Positions 53,301 through 62,429 are shown, numbered from the stretch's first letter. The stretch: DNA of 64,000 nt from CAJQQY01 sp964564545 (GCA_964564545.1 CAZMBP010000124.1:1-64000); one strand, 5' to 3'. A program made the numbers and translations. The notes: generated by a model from the sequence alone, not told the origin.

Positions 53301-56300
53301 ATAATGTTCCTTGTTTTGGAGATAGTGCAGGAACTGCTACTGCAACAGGTTCCGGTGGAACTGGTACATTTAATTATGCTTGGAGCACTACACCTGTTTT
53401 AACTTTTGACCCAACAATTAATTCAGTTCCAGCTGGAGATTATACCGTGACTGTTACTGATGGAAATGGTTGTGAAGTAGAAGAAACGATAACTATTCTT
53501 GAACCACCTGTTCTTGATGGATTTATTTCACCCACTCAAGTTTCTTGTTTTGAAGGTAATGATGGTGCAGCTACAGTTTTCCCAACAGGTGGAGTGGAAC
53601 CTTATCTATTTAATTGGAGTAATGGCTCGACTAGTTCAAGTGCGACTTCATTAATTGCAGGAACTTATACCGTTACGATTACTGATGATAATGGATGTAT
53701 GTTTGAAGTTGAAGAAACTATCGGAGAGCCAACTGGGATGGTATTAACTATAGTACCAACTGACTTAAATTGTAATGGAGACAATAGCGGAGATATTGAT
53801 TTAGGAGTAACAGGAGGAATGATGCCATATACCTATTTATGGGATGATGGAGAAACTACTCAGGATCGACCATTGATTTCAGCAAATACTTATTGTGTAA
53901 CTATTACTGATGCAAATAATTGTACTCAAGATACGTGTGTAACTATTTCGGAACCAACTGCTTTAACATTAGATATTTCTTCTACGACAACTACTTGTAT
54001 GGGGAATAACACAGATGGAACTGCAACAGTAATTCCTAGCGGAGGAGCAACTGGAGGTAACTATACATTCCTTTGGATTAATAATCAAACTAATAGTACT
54101 GCTACTGCTTTAATCGCAGATAACTATTGTGTTACTGTTACAGATGGAAATGGTTGTACAGCTGTAGAATGTGTGGATGTCAATTCGCCAGATGCGATTG
54201 TTATTGATAGTATTATTCCAACAGATGTTTTATGTAATGGAGAAAATACTGGATTTGCAGAAGTTTTTGCTTCAGGTGGAAATGGATCTTTTACTTATCT
54301 ATGGAGCGATCAATTAGCTCAGTTTTCTAATCCTGCTAATAGTTTGCCTTCTGGAACTTATACCGTAACTGTTACGGATGCTGCGATGTGTACTGCAACT
54401 GCTTCTATTTTTGTAGATGAACCTGCTGTGCTGACTGCTTCAATTGATCCTACAGATGTACTTTGTTTTGGAGGAAATGATGGTGCTGGTACAGCGAATC
54501 CTTTAGGAGGGGTAGAACCATATAATTATGCTTGGAATACTTTGCCGGGACAGTTTACTCAAGATGTGAATACTTTAATTCAAGGAGACTACACCGTTAC
54601 TGTAACCGATTTTAACGGATGTACTACTACCGCAAGCACAACAATTAATGAACCTGCCACGGCTGTTTCAGCTGTAGTGGATCAAACATTTGTGAGTTGT
54701 TTCGCTCAAAACGAAAGTGAAGCACTTGTATCTCCTTCTGGCGGGACTGGAACGAATTATACCTACGAGTGGAATAATACACCTGCTTCAACTACCGCTA
54801 ATGCAAATAATCTTGCTCCGCAAAATTACGCTGTAATAGTAACTGATGAAAACGGATGCCAAACAACTGCTGATATTCTTATCACAGAATTAGAAGAAAT
54901 TACAGCAAGTGCAATTAACATAGATCCATCTTGTTTTGAATTTAATGATGGTCAATTAGGAGTAAATATTGTTAATGGTGGAGTAGGAGCAGGAGATTTG
55001 AATAGCTATAATTATGTTTGGAGTAATGCCTCGACTAATCAATTAAATTCAAATCTTACTGCAGGTGATTATACCTTAACTGTTACTGATGCTCAAGGTT
55101 GTTCAGGTGAAACAGTATTTCAACTTTCTCAACCTGAAGAAATTACAGCAACTGCAATTATTGATGATACCAATTGTTTCGGTTCAGCTGATGGACAAAT
55201 TAATATTCAAATTACGACTCAAGGAGGAGGCTTCCCAATTGACTCTTATCAATGGGATACTAATGCAAATAATCAAACTACTCAAATTGCAACTGGCTTA
55301 GCTATAGGTAATTACTTAGTTACCATTACTGATAATACGAACTGTTCTGCTGTTACAAGTTTTGAAGTTAATCAACCTACTCCGATAGAGGCAAGTTTTA
55401 TCGTAGAAGATAATCCATGTGCTGGAGATAATATTGGGACAATTGCTACTACGACTATAGGCGGAACTCCAGATTATTCTTATGAATGGACCAATACAGA
55501 TACAACTAATATCTTTTCATCAACGGATCAAAATCTGACTGACCTTTATGCCAATGCTTACACCGTTACTATTACTGATGGCAATGGTTGTACACAAGTT
55601 GAAGTAGTCAATCTTAATTCTCCTTCTCCACTTTGGGCTACAATTGAAGCTGATAGTGTTACTTGTTACGATTATCGAGATGGTGCACTTTACGTTGAAG
55701 CTCAAGGAGGAACAGGTCCCTATCAATATAGTTTAGATGGAGATAATTTTTCAGCGACTAATACTTTCTTAGGTTTAGAAGTTGGAAATTATGCGACTTA
55801 CATTGAAGATAGAAATGGTTGTAATACGACTATTTATGCATTAGTGGAAGGGCCTGAAGAACTGACGGTTGACCTAGGAGAAAATATTACCATCAACTTA
55901 GGAGAGACAGCTAACTTAAATGCTGTTGCATCACCTGCTGGAAATTATTTTTATACTTGGTCGCCTGAAGATAGTTTGACCTGTGTAGATTGTCCAAGTA
56001 CTGATGCTTATGGATTGTTTTTCCAAACAACGTATCAAGTGACTATCGAAGATGAGTTTGGTTGTAAAGCAGAAGATTTTATCAATATTTATGTCAATAA
56101 ATATCGAAGAGTTTTTGTACCAACTGGATTCTCTCCATTTACTGGAAATGAAAATGACCTACTTCGTACACATGGTGATGAAGGAACTATCGTAAAATCC
56201 TTTAAAGTTTATGATCGATGGGGAGAGTTAGTTTACGAAAATAATGTTCCTTACGATATCAACGATCCTAATATTGGGTGGGATGGGACTTTTGATGGAA

Positions 56301-56398
56301 AAATCATGAACCCAGCTGTTTTCGTTTGGTCATTGGAAGTTGAATATATTGATGGAGCTACTGATGTATTGAAAGGACAGACTACCTTAATTAGATAA
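50378..56398 (+). CDS. Giant SprB-like adhesin with T9SS type B sorting domain
   Basis: 2006 residues. The signal peptide is long (hydrophobic core about 24-41, ends FGQS). Domains in order: CUB (about 45-165), PKD (about 192-258, FEWDFGDGTFG), proprotein-convertase P-type domain (about 305-486), PKD-like spacer, second P-type domain (about 588-745) and a fibronectin-like segment. Twelve SprB repeats follow (about 900-1825), each with CFGxNDG, GGxxPYxYxW and AGxYTVTVTDxNGC. The C-terminal gliding-motility/CHU type B domain (VFVPTGFSPFTGNENDL ... VYDRWGELVYEN, about 1912-2006) directs export by T9SS. It is probably a mobile surface adhesin. The PorP/SprF gene 158 bp downstream is the expected partner. 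Confidence 0.93.
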   Translation: MCKHLQIFNLNNLNHTSTYCFSKHWLVFTFSILLSSIGFGQSYSMDGTPITDCSGFFYDSGGSTGNYGSSESLSTTICSDGTDGTHVQLIFSAVELMAGDELCFFDGPDATAPALACNGDFMVGSPFIIQATAANTSGCLTITFNSDGSGESAGWQADMNCIPSCQTILANLVSSDPVVSPVDTGYIDICQGERVFFYGEGIYPQDGVVYNHSDLTSSFEWDFGDGTFGLGPNVSHIYEESGGYIVQLTITDQFGCTNTNFLNQRVRVSTNPSFAVLADFDDAICAGDTINLNAIVSQIDSAYSVGVSPNVGSFPTSGTRSDSLALPDGTGAAYETSIGFSNFSPGQVLTNVDDIVSICVIMEHSWLRDLEISIECPDGTSIILHDHPGNFGGEVFLGEPFEADEALPEPIPGVGYEYCWTPNATNGTWLEYANSTGVNTLPEGDYNSFDPMSDLLGCPLNGEWTISVQDLWGIDNGFIFEWSIEFESSLYPNIETFTPQIIDYNWADNPSIFFQTNDSIAASPQNAGTASYTFEVMDDFGCTYDTSIFITILPPTHPDCFNCPDPEPMLQDTSICDGETVFIDAESTTSLGSQSITFETFPTYEIGFANHPPSNPYEAQLEVTSINPLTITNAAAQICGVCVNLETDFDGDIRLYLKSPSGQTLELSTNNGGAGDNYTNTCFTPDATTSIIGSSAPFTGEFIPEGDWSDLDGSTINGIWELQVSDGFGVTKFGVLNSWSICFNTENDVEYSWSPVAGLSCYNCPDPNANPSITSTYILEVSDDYGCSSLDTMTINVASSIPSPANVTCDTMGSGNLNFTWDAVSGFSSYLVNVNGTGWVPANGVLSHLVSGLSNGDIVTLEVQVNALNVNCAVGTSSATCTYFVCDISLEVPANGITGPSCFNTDDGSVIVQAMGNGTGPFSYTIDNNPPQTTGIFNVGAGDHLIILTDVDGCADTVMVNVPTADSLFVDVAVDNVPCFGDSAGTATATGSGGTGTFNYAWSTTPVLTFDPTINSVPAGDYTVTVTDGNGCEVEETITILEPPVLDGFISPTQVSCFEGNDGAATVFPTGGVEPYLFNWSNGSTSSSATSLIAGTYTVTITDDNGCMFEVEETIGEPTGMVLTIVPTDLNCNGDNSGDIDLGVTGGMMPYTYLWDDGETTQDRPLISANTYCVTITDANNCTQDTCVTISEPTALTLDISSTTTTCMGNNTDGTATVIPSGGATGGNYTFLWINNQTNSTATALIADNYCVTVTDGNGCTAVECVDVNSPDAIVIDSIIPTDVLCNGENTGFAEVFASGGNGSFTYLWSDQLAQFSNPANSLPSGTYTVTVTDAAMCTATASIFVDEPAVLTASIDPTDVLCFGGNDGAGTANPLGGVEPYNYAWNTLPGQFTQDVNTLIQGDYTVTVTDFNGCTTTASTTINEPATAVSAVVDQTFVSCFAQNESEALVSPSGGTGTNYTYEWNNTPASTTANANNLAPQNYAVIVTDENGCQTTADILITELEEITASAINIDPSCFEFNDGQLGVNIVNGGVGAGDLNSYNYVWSNASTNQLNSNLTAGDYTLTVTDAQGCSGETVFQLSQPEEITATAIIDDTNCFGSADGQINIQITTQGGGFPIDSYQWDTNANNQTTQIATGLAIGNYLVTITDNTNCSAVTSFEVNQPTPIEASFIVEDNPCAGDNIGTIATTTIGGTPDYSYEWTNTDTTNIFSSTDQNLTDLYANAYTVTITDGNGCTQVEVVNLNSPSPLWATIEADSVTCYDYRDGALYVEAQGGTGPYQYSLDGDNFSATNTFLGLEVGNYATYIEDRNGCNTTIYALVEGPEELTVDLGENITINLGETANLNAVASPAGNYFYTWSPEDSLTCVDCPSTDAYGLFFQTTYQVTIEDEFGCKAEDFINIYVNKYRRVFVPTGFSPFTGNENDLLRTHGDEGTIVKSFKVYDRWGELVYENNVPYDINDPNIGWDGTFDGKIMNPAVFVWSLEVEYIDGATDVLKGQTTLIR

Positions 56399-56556
56399 AA
56401 AAAGTAAAAACGAGTACAAAACTTCATTTCCATTATAATTGAAGTTTTATTTAAAATATATTTATAGACATAAATGCTAAATCGAAAAGTTGAATTTTTG
56501 TTTTAGGTTTTTCAAAAACAAAAATCAACCTTTCGATTTTCAAAACAATAAATACT

Positions 56557-57612
56557 ATGCAAAAAAGATTTACACAATTATTAACTGTATTTTTCATCAT
56601 CTTGTCTCAACAAATTTTTGCTCAAGACAAACAGTTTTCTCAGTTCTATGCTTCGCCAATGAATTTGAATCCTGCGATGACTGGTGTCTTTGAAGGAAGC
56701 TGGCGTGCGGTAATCAACTACAGAGAACAATACAATAGTATTTTGGATATTCATCCATTCCGTACGATTAGTGCAGGGTTTGAAAAAAGATTTAGAATTG
56801 TTAATAGTGATTACCTATCTATTGGAGTCAATGCATTGCAAGATCAATCAGGAGTTGCTGGTTTTGGACAATATCGTGGACATCTGAGTGCATCATACAT
56901 GAAGCAAGTAGGAGGGAGTAGATATAGTACTCAAAGTCAATATTTAATTGCTGGTGCTCAAGTAGGAGTAGGGCAAAATCGAATTGATCCAACTAGACTT
57001 TGGTTCTCTGCACAATTTGATCAGCCAACAGTTTCAGTAAATACTTCTCTTGATAATCAAGAAACCAACTTAGCAACTTCTACTGATGTCTTTTTAGATT
57101 TCAACGCAGGGTTAATGTGGTATGCTCGATTGGATGAGAATAAAAGTGTTTATTTTGGAGGAGCTATAAATCATCTTGCTCCAGCACAGGTTTCACTTTA
57201 TGAGCAAGGGCCAGGGGAAGATTTGTACACTAGGTTCACAGGACATGGTGGAGCAGAAATTCCATTGAGTCGTGAGTTGAGTATATTACCAGCAATTTTA
57301 GTGATGAGTCAAGGACCTTCTTTCCAAACTAATTATGGAGTGAATTTCAGATATAGTAACCATGATTGGAGAGAAGTTGCGATTCGAGCAGGAGTTTGGA
57401 ATAGAATTTCTAAAACGATTGATGGTGGACACGCTGATGCATTGATTGTTTCTACAATTTTGGAAATGGAAAGATTCAATCTCGGATTAAGTTATGATGT
57501 GAATACTTCAAGTTTGAAGACAGCTTCTCAATCAAGGGGATCACTTGAAATTTCTTTAATCTATGTTCAGCCAAGTAAAACTAGATACAAAGTAAATTGC
57601 CCTAAATTCTAG
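56557..57612 (+). CDS. PorP/SprF family type IX secretion outer-membrane protein
   Basis: 351 residues. The signal peptide ends at IFAQ (residue 22). The mature start DKQFSQFYASPMNLNPAMTGVFEGSWRAVINYREQY is the hallmark of PorP/SprF. The rest is an OmpW/PorP-type barrel with alternating strands. In gliding Bacteroidota SprF is needed to export or anchor the SprB-type type B cargo encoded just upstream. The pair is therefore likely a cargo-specific export unit. A terminator follows. Confidence 0.95.
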   Translation: MQKRFTQLLTVFFIILSQQIFAQDKQFSQFYASPMNLNPAMTGVFEGSWRAVINYREQYNSILDIHPFRTISAGFEKRFRIVNSDYLSIGVNALQDQSGVAGFGQYRGHLSASYMKQVGGSRYSTQSQYLIAGAQVGVGQNRIDPTRLWFSAQFDQPTVSVNTSLDNQETNLATSTDVFLDFNAGLMWYARLDENKSVYFGGAINHLAPAQVSLYEQGPGEDLYTRFTGHGGAEIPLSRELSILPAILVMSQGPSFQTNYGVNFRYSNHDWREVAIRAGVWNRISKTIDGGHADALIVSTILEMERFNLGLSYDVNTSSLKTASQSRGSLEISLIYVQPSKTRYKVNCPKF

Positions 57613-57629
57613 GAATTATAAAAAATAGA

Positions 57630-57669
57630 AAAAGCGAAATGGAGTTAATCCATTTCGCTTTTTTTATTT
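57630..57669 (+). terminator. Terminator after the PorP/SprF gene
   Basis: AAAGCGAAATGGA and TCCATTTCGCTTT form the stem around GTTAA, with a seven-T tail; 18 bp after the stop codon. Confidence 0.93.
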
Positions 57670-57688
57670 TTTATAAACGTAAAACCAT

Positions 57689-58237
57689 TTAAAACTTAAA
57701 CCCTCCATTCAATCCAAAGAAGTAATAATGTTCTCCATTCATAGATTGGGTAAAAGCTGCTCTCGCCCCAATTGTAACTGTCTTAGCAATATAAATTTCA
57801 TATTCAGCAGCGACATTCCAACCATAGTTTTCTTCATCGACAACAGTAAAATCTAATTCAACACTATCTCGTGATTTGAATTCTCCTATCCAATAACTTC
57901 CGCCACCGCCAATTTTAAAACTATTGATAGAATTATTAATCGGTAATAAATATAAATTCAAATCTCCTTTCCAAGCATTAAATTCTAGCTCAGCTATTCC
58001 ATCATTATTAGCCTTATCCGCGTTGATATATCCTGCTAATATACCTAGCCCAACACGTCGTCCAAGGAATCGAGTGTACTCACCATATTGATAATTTCCC
58101 AACATTCCATTCTTATGAAATGAAGATCCGTAACCATATTTTAAGGTATTTTTTTTAAATGAATTCGAGGAGTCTTGGGCAAGGCTGCCGATTGAAAAAG
58201 TACAAATTGTGGCTAAGATGATAAAAAATGATCTCAT
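57689..58237 (-). CDS. Small outer-membrane beta-barrel protein
   Basis: 182 residues. The signal peptide ends at SLAQ (residue 21). About eight alternating strands follow (LKYGYGSSFH, RRVGLGILAGYIN, FNAWKGDLNLYLL, FKIGGGGSYWIGEF, YGWNVAAEYEIYI, VTIGARAAFTQSM), ending in FFGLNGGFKF with a terminal Phe as expected for outer-membrane insertion. It matches the generic small outer-membrane beta-barrel layout. No partner gene; function unknown. Confidence 0.8.
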   Translation of the reverse strand: MRSFFIILATICTFSIGSLAQDSSNSFKKNTLKYGYGSSFHKNGMLGNYQYGEYTRFLGRRVGLGILAGYINADKANNDGIAELEFNAWKGDLNLYLLPINNSINSFKIGGGGSYWIGEFKSRDSVELDFTVVDEENYGWNVAAEYEIYIAKTVTIGARAAFTQSMNGEHYYFFGLNGGFKF

Positions 58238-58432
58238 TTGATAGTATGTTGAATTGTAGTGGATACTTTTAAAAATGTTCTCTCAATTAAAAATAACTCG
58301 TGTGGAAAAAATATGCAAATTTCAAATCTACGTTTAACCACATGTTAACTTAAAACGCAAAATTAATTCATTTTGTTAACATTTTTAACTTGTATTTTAT
58401 TCTTATTCAAAATTATTTTGATTCCGGCAATT

Positions 58433-58918
58433 TTACATCCCAACATATTTAAACGACTCACTATCTATCGCTCGCTGTGTCGCTAAAATTCCATTCAAAT
58501 GATCATATTCATGTTGCATTAATTCTGACATATCATTTTCCAAAAACCAAGTATGAGATTCCCAGTTTTCATCAACAAAATTCATCGTACAAAAATAATG
58601 TCTTTTGACTCGAACATGAAGATTAGGAAATGACATACAATCATCCCACAACTCCATCATCTCTTCACTAAAATTTGTCAAAACTGGGTTGATAATCGTT
58701 TGTTTTTTTTGCGGAGTATTGAGGCAGATGATTCGCTTCATCAATCCAATTTGAGGAGCAGCAATAGCTCTACCAGCTCCATATATTTTTCTAAAATCTA
58801 AAACGAGTTGGTGTAATTCCTCAATTTGGGGTAGGATAGTGGTTACTTCATTTTGTGAAACTTCTTTGCATGTTTCATATAGTCTAGGATCTCCTAATTT
58901 TATTATTTTTTCTAACAT
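58433..58918 (-). CDS. def: Peptide deformylase (divergent motif 2)
   Basis: 161 residues with the three deformylase motifs: GAGRAIAAPQIG (Gln), DDCMS (metal-ligand Cys94; consensus EGCLS) and MQHEYDHLNG (His136, catalytic Glu137, His140). It removes the formyl group from new protein N-termini using Fe2+. Motif 2 is unusual (DDCMS), and the C-terminus (SFKYVGM) is short, as in divergent or second-copy deformylases. It is last in an operon after the coiled-coil and VOC genes (gaps of 12 and 14 bp). A second, canonical def elsewhere in the genome is possible. Confidence 0.9.
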   Translation of the reverse strand: MLEKIIKLGDPRLYETCKEVSQNEVTTILPQIEELHQLVLDFRKIYGAGRAIAAPQIGLMKRIICLNTPQKKQTIINPVLTNFSEEMMELWDDCMSFPNLHVRVKRHYFCTMNFVDENWESHTWFLENDMSELMQHEYDHLNGILATQRAIDSESFKYVGM

Positions 58919-58930
58919 TATATTTACAGA

Positions 58931-59851
58931 TTAAATTTCCTTCTCTTGAATATTCAATTGTAGCTCGGTCAATAGATTTTTTAATTGGCTTTTTGTCTCC
59001 ATAAGTGTTTGGTTATTTTTTTGATAAAAAAGCAAAACATCATCACATCTTTCAATAATTTCATTGGCAGATTTGAAAAATATTTCAAACTGTGATCCTA
59101 ATTGATCTTGGAATGGAAGCACTTGTTCAAACATCGCTTTTGCTTTTCCAATTTGTTCTGATGCTGGATCTATTTCAGGATTTATTTTACCAATAAAATT
59201 TTTCAAATCAGTAACAGAAGATTTAATATTTGTCAATTGCTCCTCCCCAATTCTTTCTTTTGGGAAATCCAAATAAGTAACTAATTGAGCATAAGATTTT
59301 GCAATTTTTTGTACACCAACAAGCATGGCATTTTTTAATTCTTTCAATTCTAAAAAACCAATCTTGATTCTGCGTGCACCTTTTACTGTTCCTATTTTAA
59401 TTTTTTCTTCGTAAGGAATTACATCATTTGGGGAAGGTTTTTCTCTTAATATACCACCAAGGTTAATCAAGTTTTGACCAATGCGAATCAGTCCTTTACT
59501 TTTATCATCTACGATGTTTTGAAATTCTTTTTTTCGATTTTCTATTTCAACTAAAAGTGACGCAACTGAAGTTTCGACAGTTTCTTCTTTTAAATCATTT
59601 TCTGAAATCATTCCAACTATTCCAATCAGGTTTGAAACTATCGTGTTTTTTTCCAGAGTCTTGTTTTCTTCACTTATGATTCCTTTTAAGATATCCAATT
59701 TTAATTGCTGCGTTCTATTGGCAAGCAAATAGAAAATCCCTTGCAAGTCAGAGTCGTCCAAAATATGCTTTTGCACTTTTGAAAAAAAGCGTTCTAACTC
59801 ATTTTCTTGAATGTCTTTGAGGAGCTTGGATTTTAAGGTGGCTAATTCCAT
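58931..59851 (-). CDS. Helical protein of unknown function upstream of def
   Basis: 306 residues, almost all helical, with no signal peptide or membrane helix. Coiled-coil-like heptads are clear in the N-terminal third (ELATLKSKLLKDIQENELERFFSKVQ), near residues 90-130 (LLVEIENRKKEFQNIVDD) and at the end (QTLMETKSQLKNLLTELQLNIQEKEI). The layout is reminiscent of membrane-remodelling or BAR-like helical proteins, but no motif is diagnostic. It is placed between VOC and def genes with 12-14 bp gaps, hence co-translated. Confidence 0.65.
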   Translation of the reverse strand: MELATLKSKLLKDIQENELERFFSKVQKHILDDSDLQGIFYLLANRTQQLKLDILKGIISEENKTLEKNTIVSNLIGIVGMISENDLKEETVETSVASLLVEIENRKKEFQNIVDDKSKGLIRIGQNLINLGGILREKPSPNDVIPYEEKIKIGTVKGARRIKIGFLELKELKNAMLVGVQKIAKSYAQLVTYLDFPKERIGEEQLTNIKSSVTDLKNFIGKINPEIDPASEQIGKAKAMFEQVLPFQDQLGSQFEIFFKSANEIIERCDDVLLFYQKNNQTLMETKSQLKNLLTELQLNIQEKEI

Positions 59852-59865
59852 TATAAGTTTTCAAT

Positions 59866-60555
59866 TTAATCACTAAAAATAAAAAAACCATACCCTCCCG
59901 GATCACGAATAATTACATTGTCCACAATTCCTTCTTTATTAAAATGTGTAATCTCTTCCGTAAACGGAATTCCAGCTTCCCGAATTTTTCCAATAACCTC
60001 CAGATTATTTTTTCCATTAAAATAAGTCATAGAAGGATTAAAAAATAAGTGAGGACAACTATTGGGCTGCATAAAACTAACTCCCATTTTGTCCTGATTT
60101 TCATATGCTACCCAACCTTGTTCTACGGAACCCATTGTTTTTGAAAAACCTAAAAGTTCCCAAATTTCAATAGACTTTTGAATATCAGTAGTTTCTAAAC
60201 TCAGCCCAGCGAAATTTCCTAAAGTAGAATTTTCATATTCTCCCAAATCAAACTTCACCGTCGAATTTGATTCCATTAAATATATCCAAACACCACTTTT
60301 ATCGCTTAATAAATATCCATGTTCGATAGATATAACATTGGTCTTCTGTTTCAATTGTTCGGCAATTGATGACCAATCACTTTTATAAAATTTCACACCT
60401 GCTCTGGCAAATCGATCAGGATTAATTTCGATAACAGCTTTTCCATCAGACACCAAAGTTGGGTTCTCCTTGGACAAAACTTTAAAGTTTAATTTTTTAT
60501 AAAATTTTAAACTTTGGTTGAGATCGTTAGTTGGAGTTTGGAGGATTGTATTCAT
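59866..60555 (-). CDS. VOC (glyoxalase/bleomycin-resistance) superfamily protein
   Basis: 229 residues forming two VOC modules. The first starts with LQTPTNDLNQSLKFYKKLNFKVLSKE; the second with GLSLETTDIQKSIEIWELLGFSKTMG and ends with VIIRDPGGYGFFIF. Metal ligands of glyoxalase I are not all obvious: the first position is Thr or Glu rather than His. It may therefore be a metal-free or altered member. First gene of the operon leading to def. Substrate unknown. Confidence 0.85.
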   Translation of the reverse strand: MNTILQTPTNDLNQSLKFYKKLNFKVLSKENPTLVSDGKAVIEINPDRFARAGVKFYKSDWSSIAEQLKQKTNVISIEHGYLLSDKSGVWIYLMESNSTVKFDLGEYENSTLGNFAGLSLETTDIQKSIEIWELLGFSKTMGSVEQGWVAYENQDKMGVSFMQPNSCPHLFFNPSMTYFNGKNNLEVIGKIREAGIPFTEEITHFNKEGIVDNVIIRDPGGYGFFIFSD

Positions 60556-60881
60556 GTTTAATTTTTTTCGATTTCATAATTCGTAATCATATATTATAAT
60601 GCACGACCCTTATTGATCTATCAAATTTTCATGCTAAAATGTTATTTCAATGGAATTAAAAATACTGAAATTAACTGATGAATTAATTTTTTCCTAAAAT
60701 TAATTGAAACTCTTCCTACAGAATAATTTGGGGATTTTTCAATACCAGACGACTTAATATCTTCAGTTTTGGATGCTGAGATAGTTGAAAATAATGAAGG
60801 AAGATTTTGAAGCGAATGACGATATTTAGTTGGTTGGATTAAAAAAAGAGCATCATTTCATTTTGAAATGATGCTCTTTTT
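60556..60881. other. Gap between the VOC operon and the helicase gene
   Basis: 326 bp on which neither strand has an intact gene. It contains a decayed reading frame at 60650-60810 and ends in the helicase terminator. Confidence 0.5.
60650..60810 (+). pseudogene. Remnant of a small gene
   Basis: An ATG at 60650 reads MELKILKLTDELIF. A shift by one frame at the T-run then gives KLIETLPTE, a TAA stop, and FGDFSIPDDLISSVLDAE in the same frame, ending at a TGA at 60808-60810. The protein-like wording across one frameshift and one stop suggests decay. The original family cannot be named. Confidence 0.3.
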
Positions 60882-60883
60882 TT
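60842..60883. terminator. Terminator after the DEAD-box helicase gene
   Basis: AAAGAGCATCATTTCA pairs with TGAAATGATGCTCTTT around TTT, with long A-run and T-run on either side. It overlaps the stop codon region (60882) of the minus-strand helicase gene. Confidence 0.93.
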
Positions 60884-62174
60884 AATCTCTCCTTCTAGGT
60901 TTTGAATCAGAATTTCGATTATTTTTTTTCCCATTCCAACGTCCACCTGTTCTTCGATTTCCACCTTGTCCTTGAGGTTTTGGTTTACGTTTGAATTTTC
61001 GTTGTTGCGGTTTTTTCTTAACAATGATTTCTGTCAGATCATCTACGTATGGTTGATCGTCCACGATATCAATCTGTTGTCGAATCAGTTTTTGAATATC
61101 TTTTAGATAAGCTCTTTCTTCTTCATTGCAAAATGAAAGTGCTAACCCGCTGGCTCTTGCTCGACCTGTTCGACCGATACGATGAACGTAAGTTTCCGGC
61201 ACGTTAGGGAGGTCATAATTGATGACCAAAGACAAGTCGCTTACATCGATTCCTCGAGCAGCAATGTCTGTCGCAACTAGAACTTCTGTAACTCCATCTT
61301 TAAAATTTTTCAAAGCACGTTGACGAGCGTTTTGAGATTTATTTCCATGGATGGCAGCTGCATTTATTTCTGCTCGTCCTAGGAGTTTTACAATTTTATC
61401 AGCACCATGTTTAGTTCGAGAAAAAACTAAAGTAGCATCACTTTGCTTTTCTTTTAGTAAGTGAATAAGCAATTTTGTTTTATTGGATTTAGCTACCATA
61501 TAAACTGCTTGCTCCACTCTCTCTGCAGTTGCTTGTTCAGGTTTTACAGTTACTCTTTCAGGCCGGCCTAAAATTTTTCCAGACAATTCAACTATACTTG
61601 GAGGCATGGTTGCAGAGAAAAATAAAGATTGTCTTCGGTCGGGTAACTTAGAAACAATTTTTCGAATAGGAACAATGAATCCCATGTCTAACATGTGATC
61701 TGCTTCATCCAAAACGAAGTACTCAATATTTCTCAAAGAGATAAAACCTTGGTCGATCAGATCTAACAATCTACCAGGAGTGGCTACCAAAACATCCACC
61801 CCATTTCTCAACGCATTAGTTTGTTTACCTTGTTTTACTCCTCCAAAAATGACAGTATTTTTAATGTTGGTAAATTTAGAATAAGTAGAAAAATTCTCTC
61901 CAATTTGGATGGCTAATTCTCTTGTTGGAGTAACAATAAGTGCTTTTATCTTTCGACGATTCAGTTGTCGAGATTTATCATTATATAAATGTTGAATAAT
62001 CGGAATGGCAAAAGCTGCCGTTTTTCCAGTACCAGTTTGAGCACAACCGAGCAAGTCTTTGTGTCGCAATAGGATTGGAATAGATTGTTCTTGGATTGGA
62101 GTAGGGTGAGTATATCCTTGGATTTTAAGAGATCTTAAAATCGGTTCAATTATGTTTAATTCTTTAAATGTCAT
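60882..62174 (-). CDS. rhlE: DEAD-box ATP-dependent RNA helicase RhlE-like
   Basis: 430 residues with all helicase motifs in order: Q motif (HPTPIQEQSIP), I (AQTGTGKT, about residue 45), Ia (PTRELAIQ), Ib (TPGRLLDL), II (DEAD), III (SAT), IV (LVFSRTKHG), V (ATDIAARGID) and VI (HRIGRTGRA). A basic C-terminal tail (KKKPQQRKFKRKPK, GGNRRTGGRW) is typical of RhlE-type RNA helicases in ribosome or RNA remodelling. Single gene with a strong -7 box upstream. Confidence 0.95.
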   Translation of the reverse strand: MTFKELNIIEPILRSLKIQGYTHPTPIQEQSIPILLRHKDLLGCAQTGTGKTAAFAIPIIQHLYNDKSRQLNRRKIKALIVTPTRELAIQIGENFSTYSKFTNIKNTVIFGGVKQGKQTNALRNGVDVLVATPGRLLDLIDQGFISLRNIEYFVLDEADHMLDMGFIVPIRKIVSKLPDRRQSLFFSATMPPSIVELSGKILGRPERVTVKPEQATAERVEQAVYMVAKSNKTKLLIHLLKEKQSDATLVFSRTKHGADKIVKLLGRAEINAAAIHGNKSQNARQRALKNFKDGVTEVLVATDIAARGIDVSDLSLVINYDLPNVPETYVHRIGRTGRARASGLALSFCNEEERAYLKDIQKLIRQQIDIVDDQPYVDDLTEIIVKKKPQQRKFKRKPKPQGQGGNRRTGGRWNGKKNNRNSDSKPRRRD

Positions 62175-62278
62175 AGATGTATTTGGAACCTAAACTATTT
62201 ATTTTTTTTACTTAACAGTTTACGTTAACTATTTTTTTAAGTTATAGTTTAAGAAGTGATTTATTTTAAATAAAGGTG

Positions 62279-62286
62279 CAAAGGTA
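62279..62286 (-). promoter_or_regulatory. -7 box TACCTTTG of the helicase gene
   Basis: Minus-strand TACCTTTGC is an exact consensus match, about 105 bp upstream of the ATG; such long leaders are common for cold-regulated DEAD-box genes. The rest of 62175-62493 is AT-rich with no gene. Confidence 0.6.
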
Positions 62287-62429
62287 GAGGAATTGTTGGT
62301 AATATGTAATAATATATTGTTCTATGTAAAAACATTAGTCATCCCTAAGTTTTGAATCGGTGAAATAAACCTTAAGGATAGAGAAAACAGTTTAACAACA
62401 TGTTCTATTCCATTCATCTAGAAAAAAAG

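Noticed and set aside
50378..56398. Repetitive DNA as a mobile or satellite region
   Set aside because: The repetition is protein-level SprB modules in one open frame.
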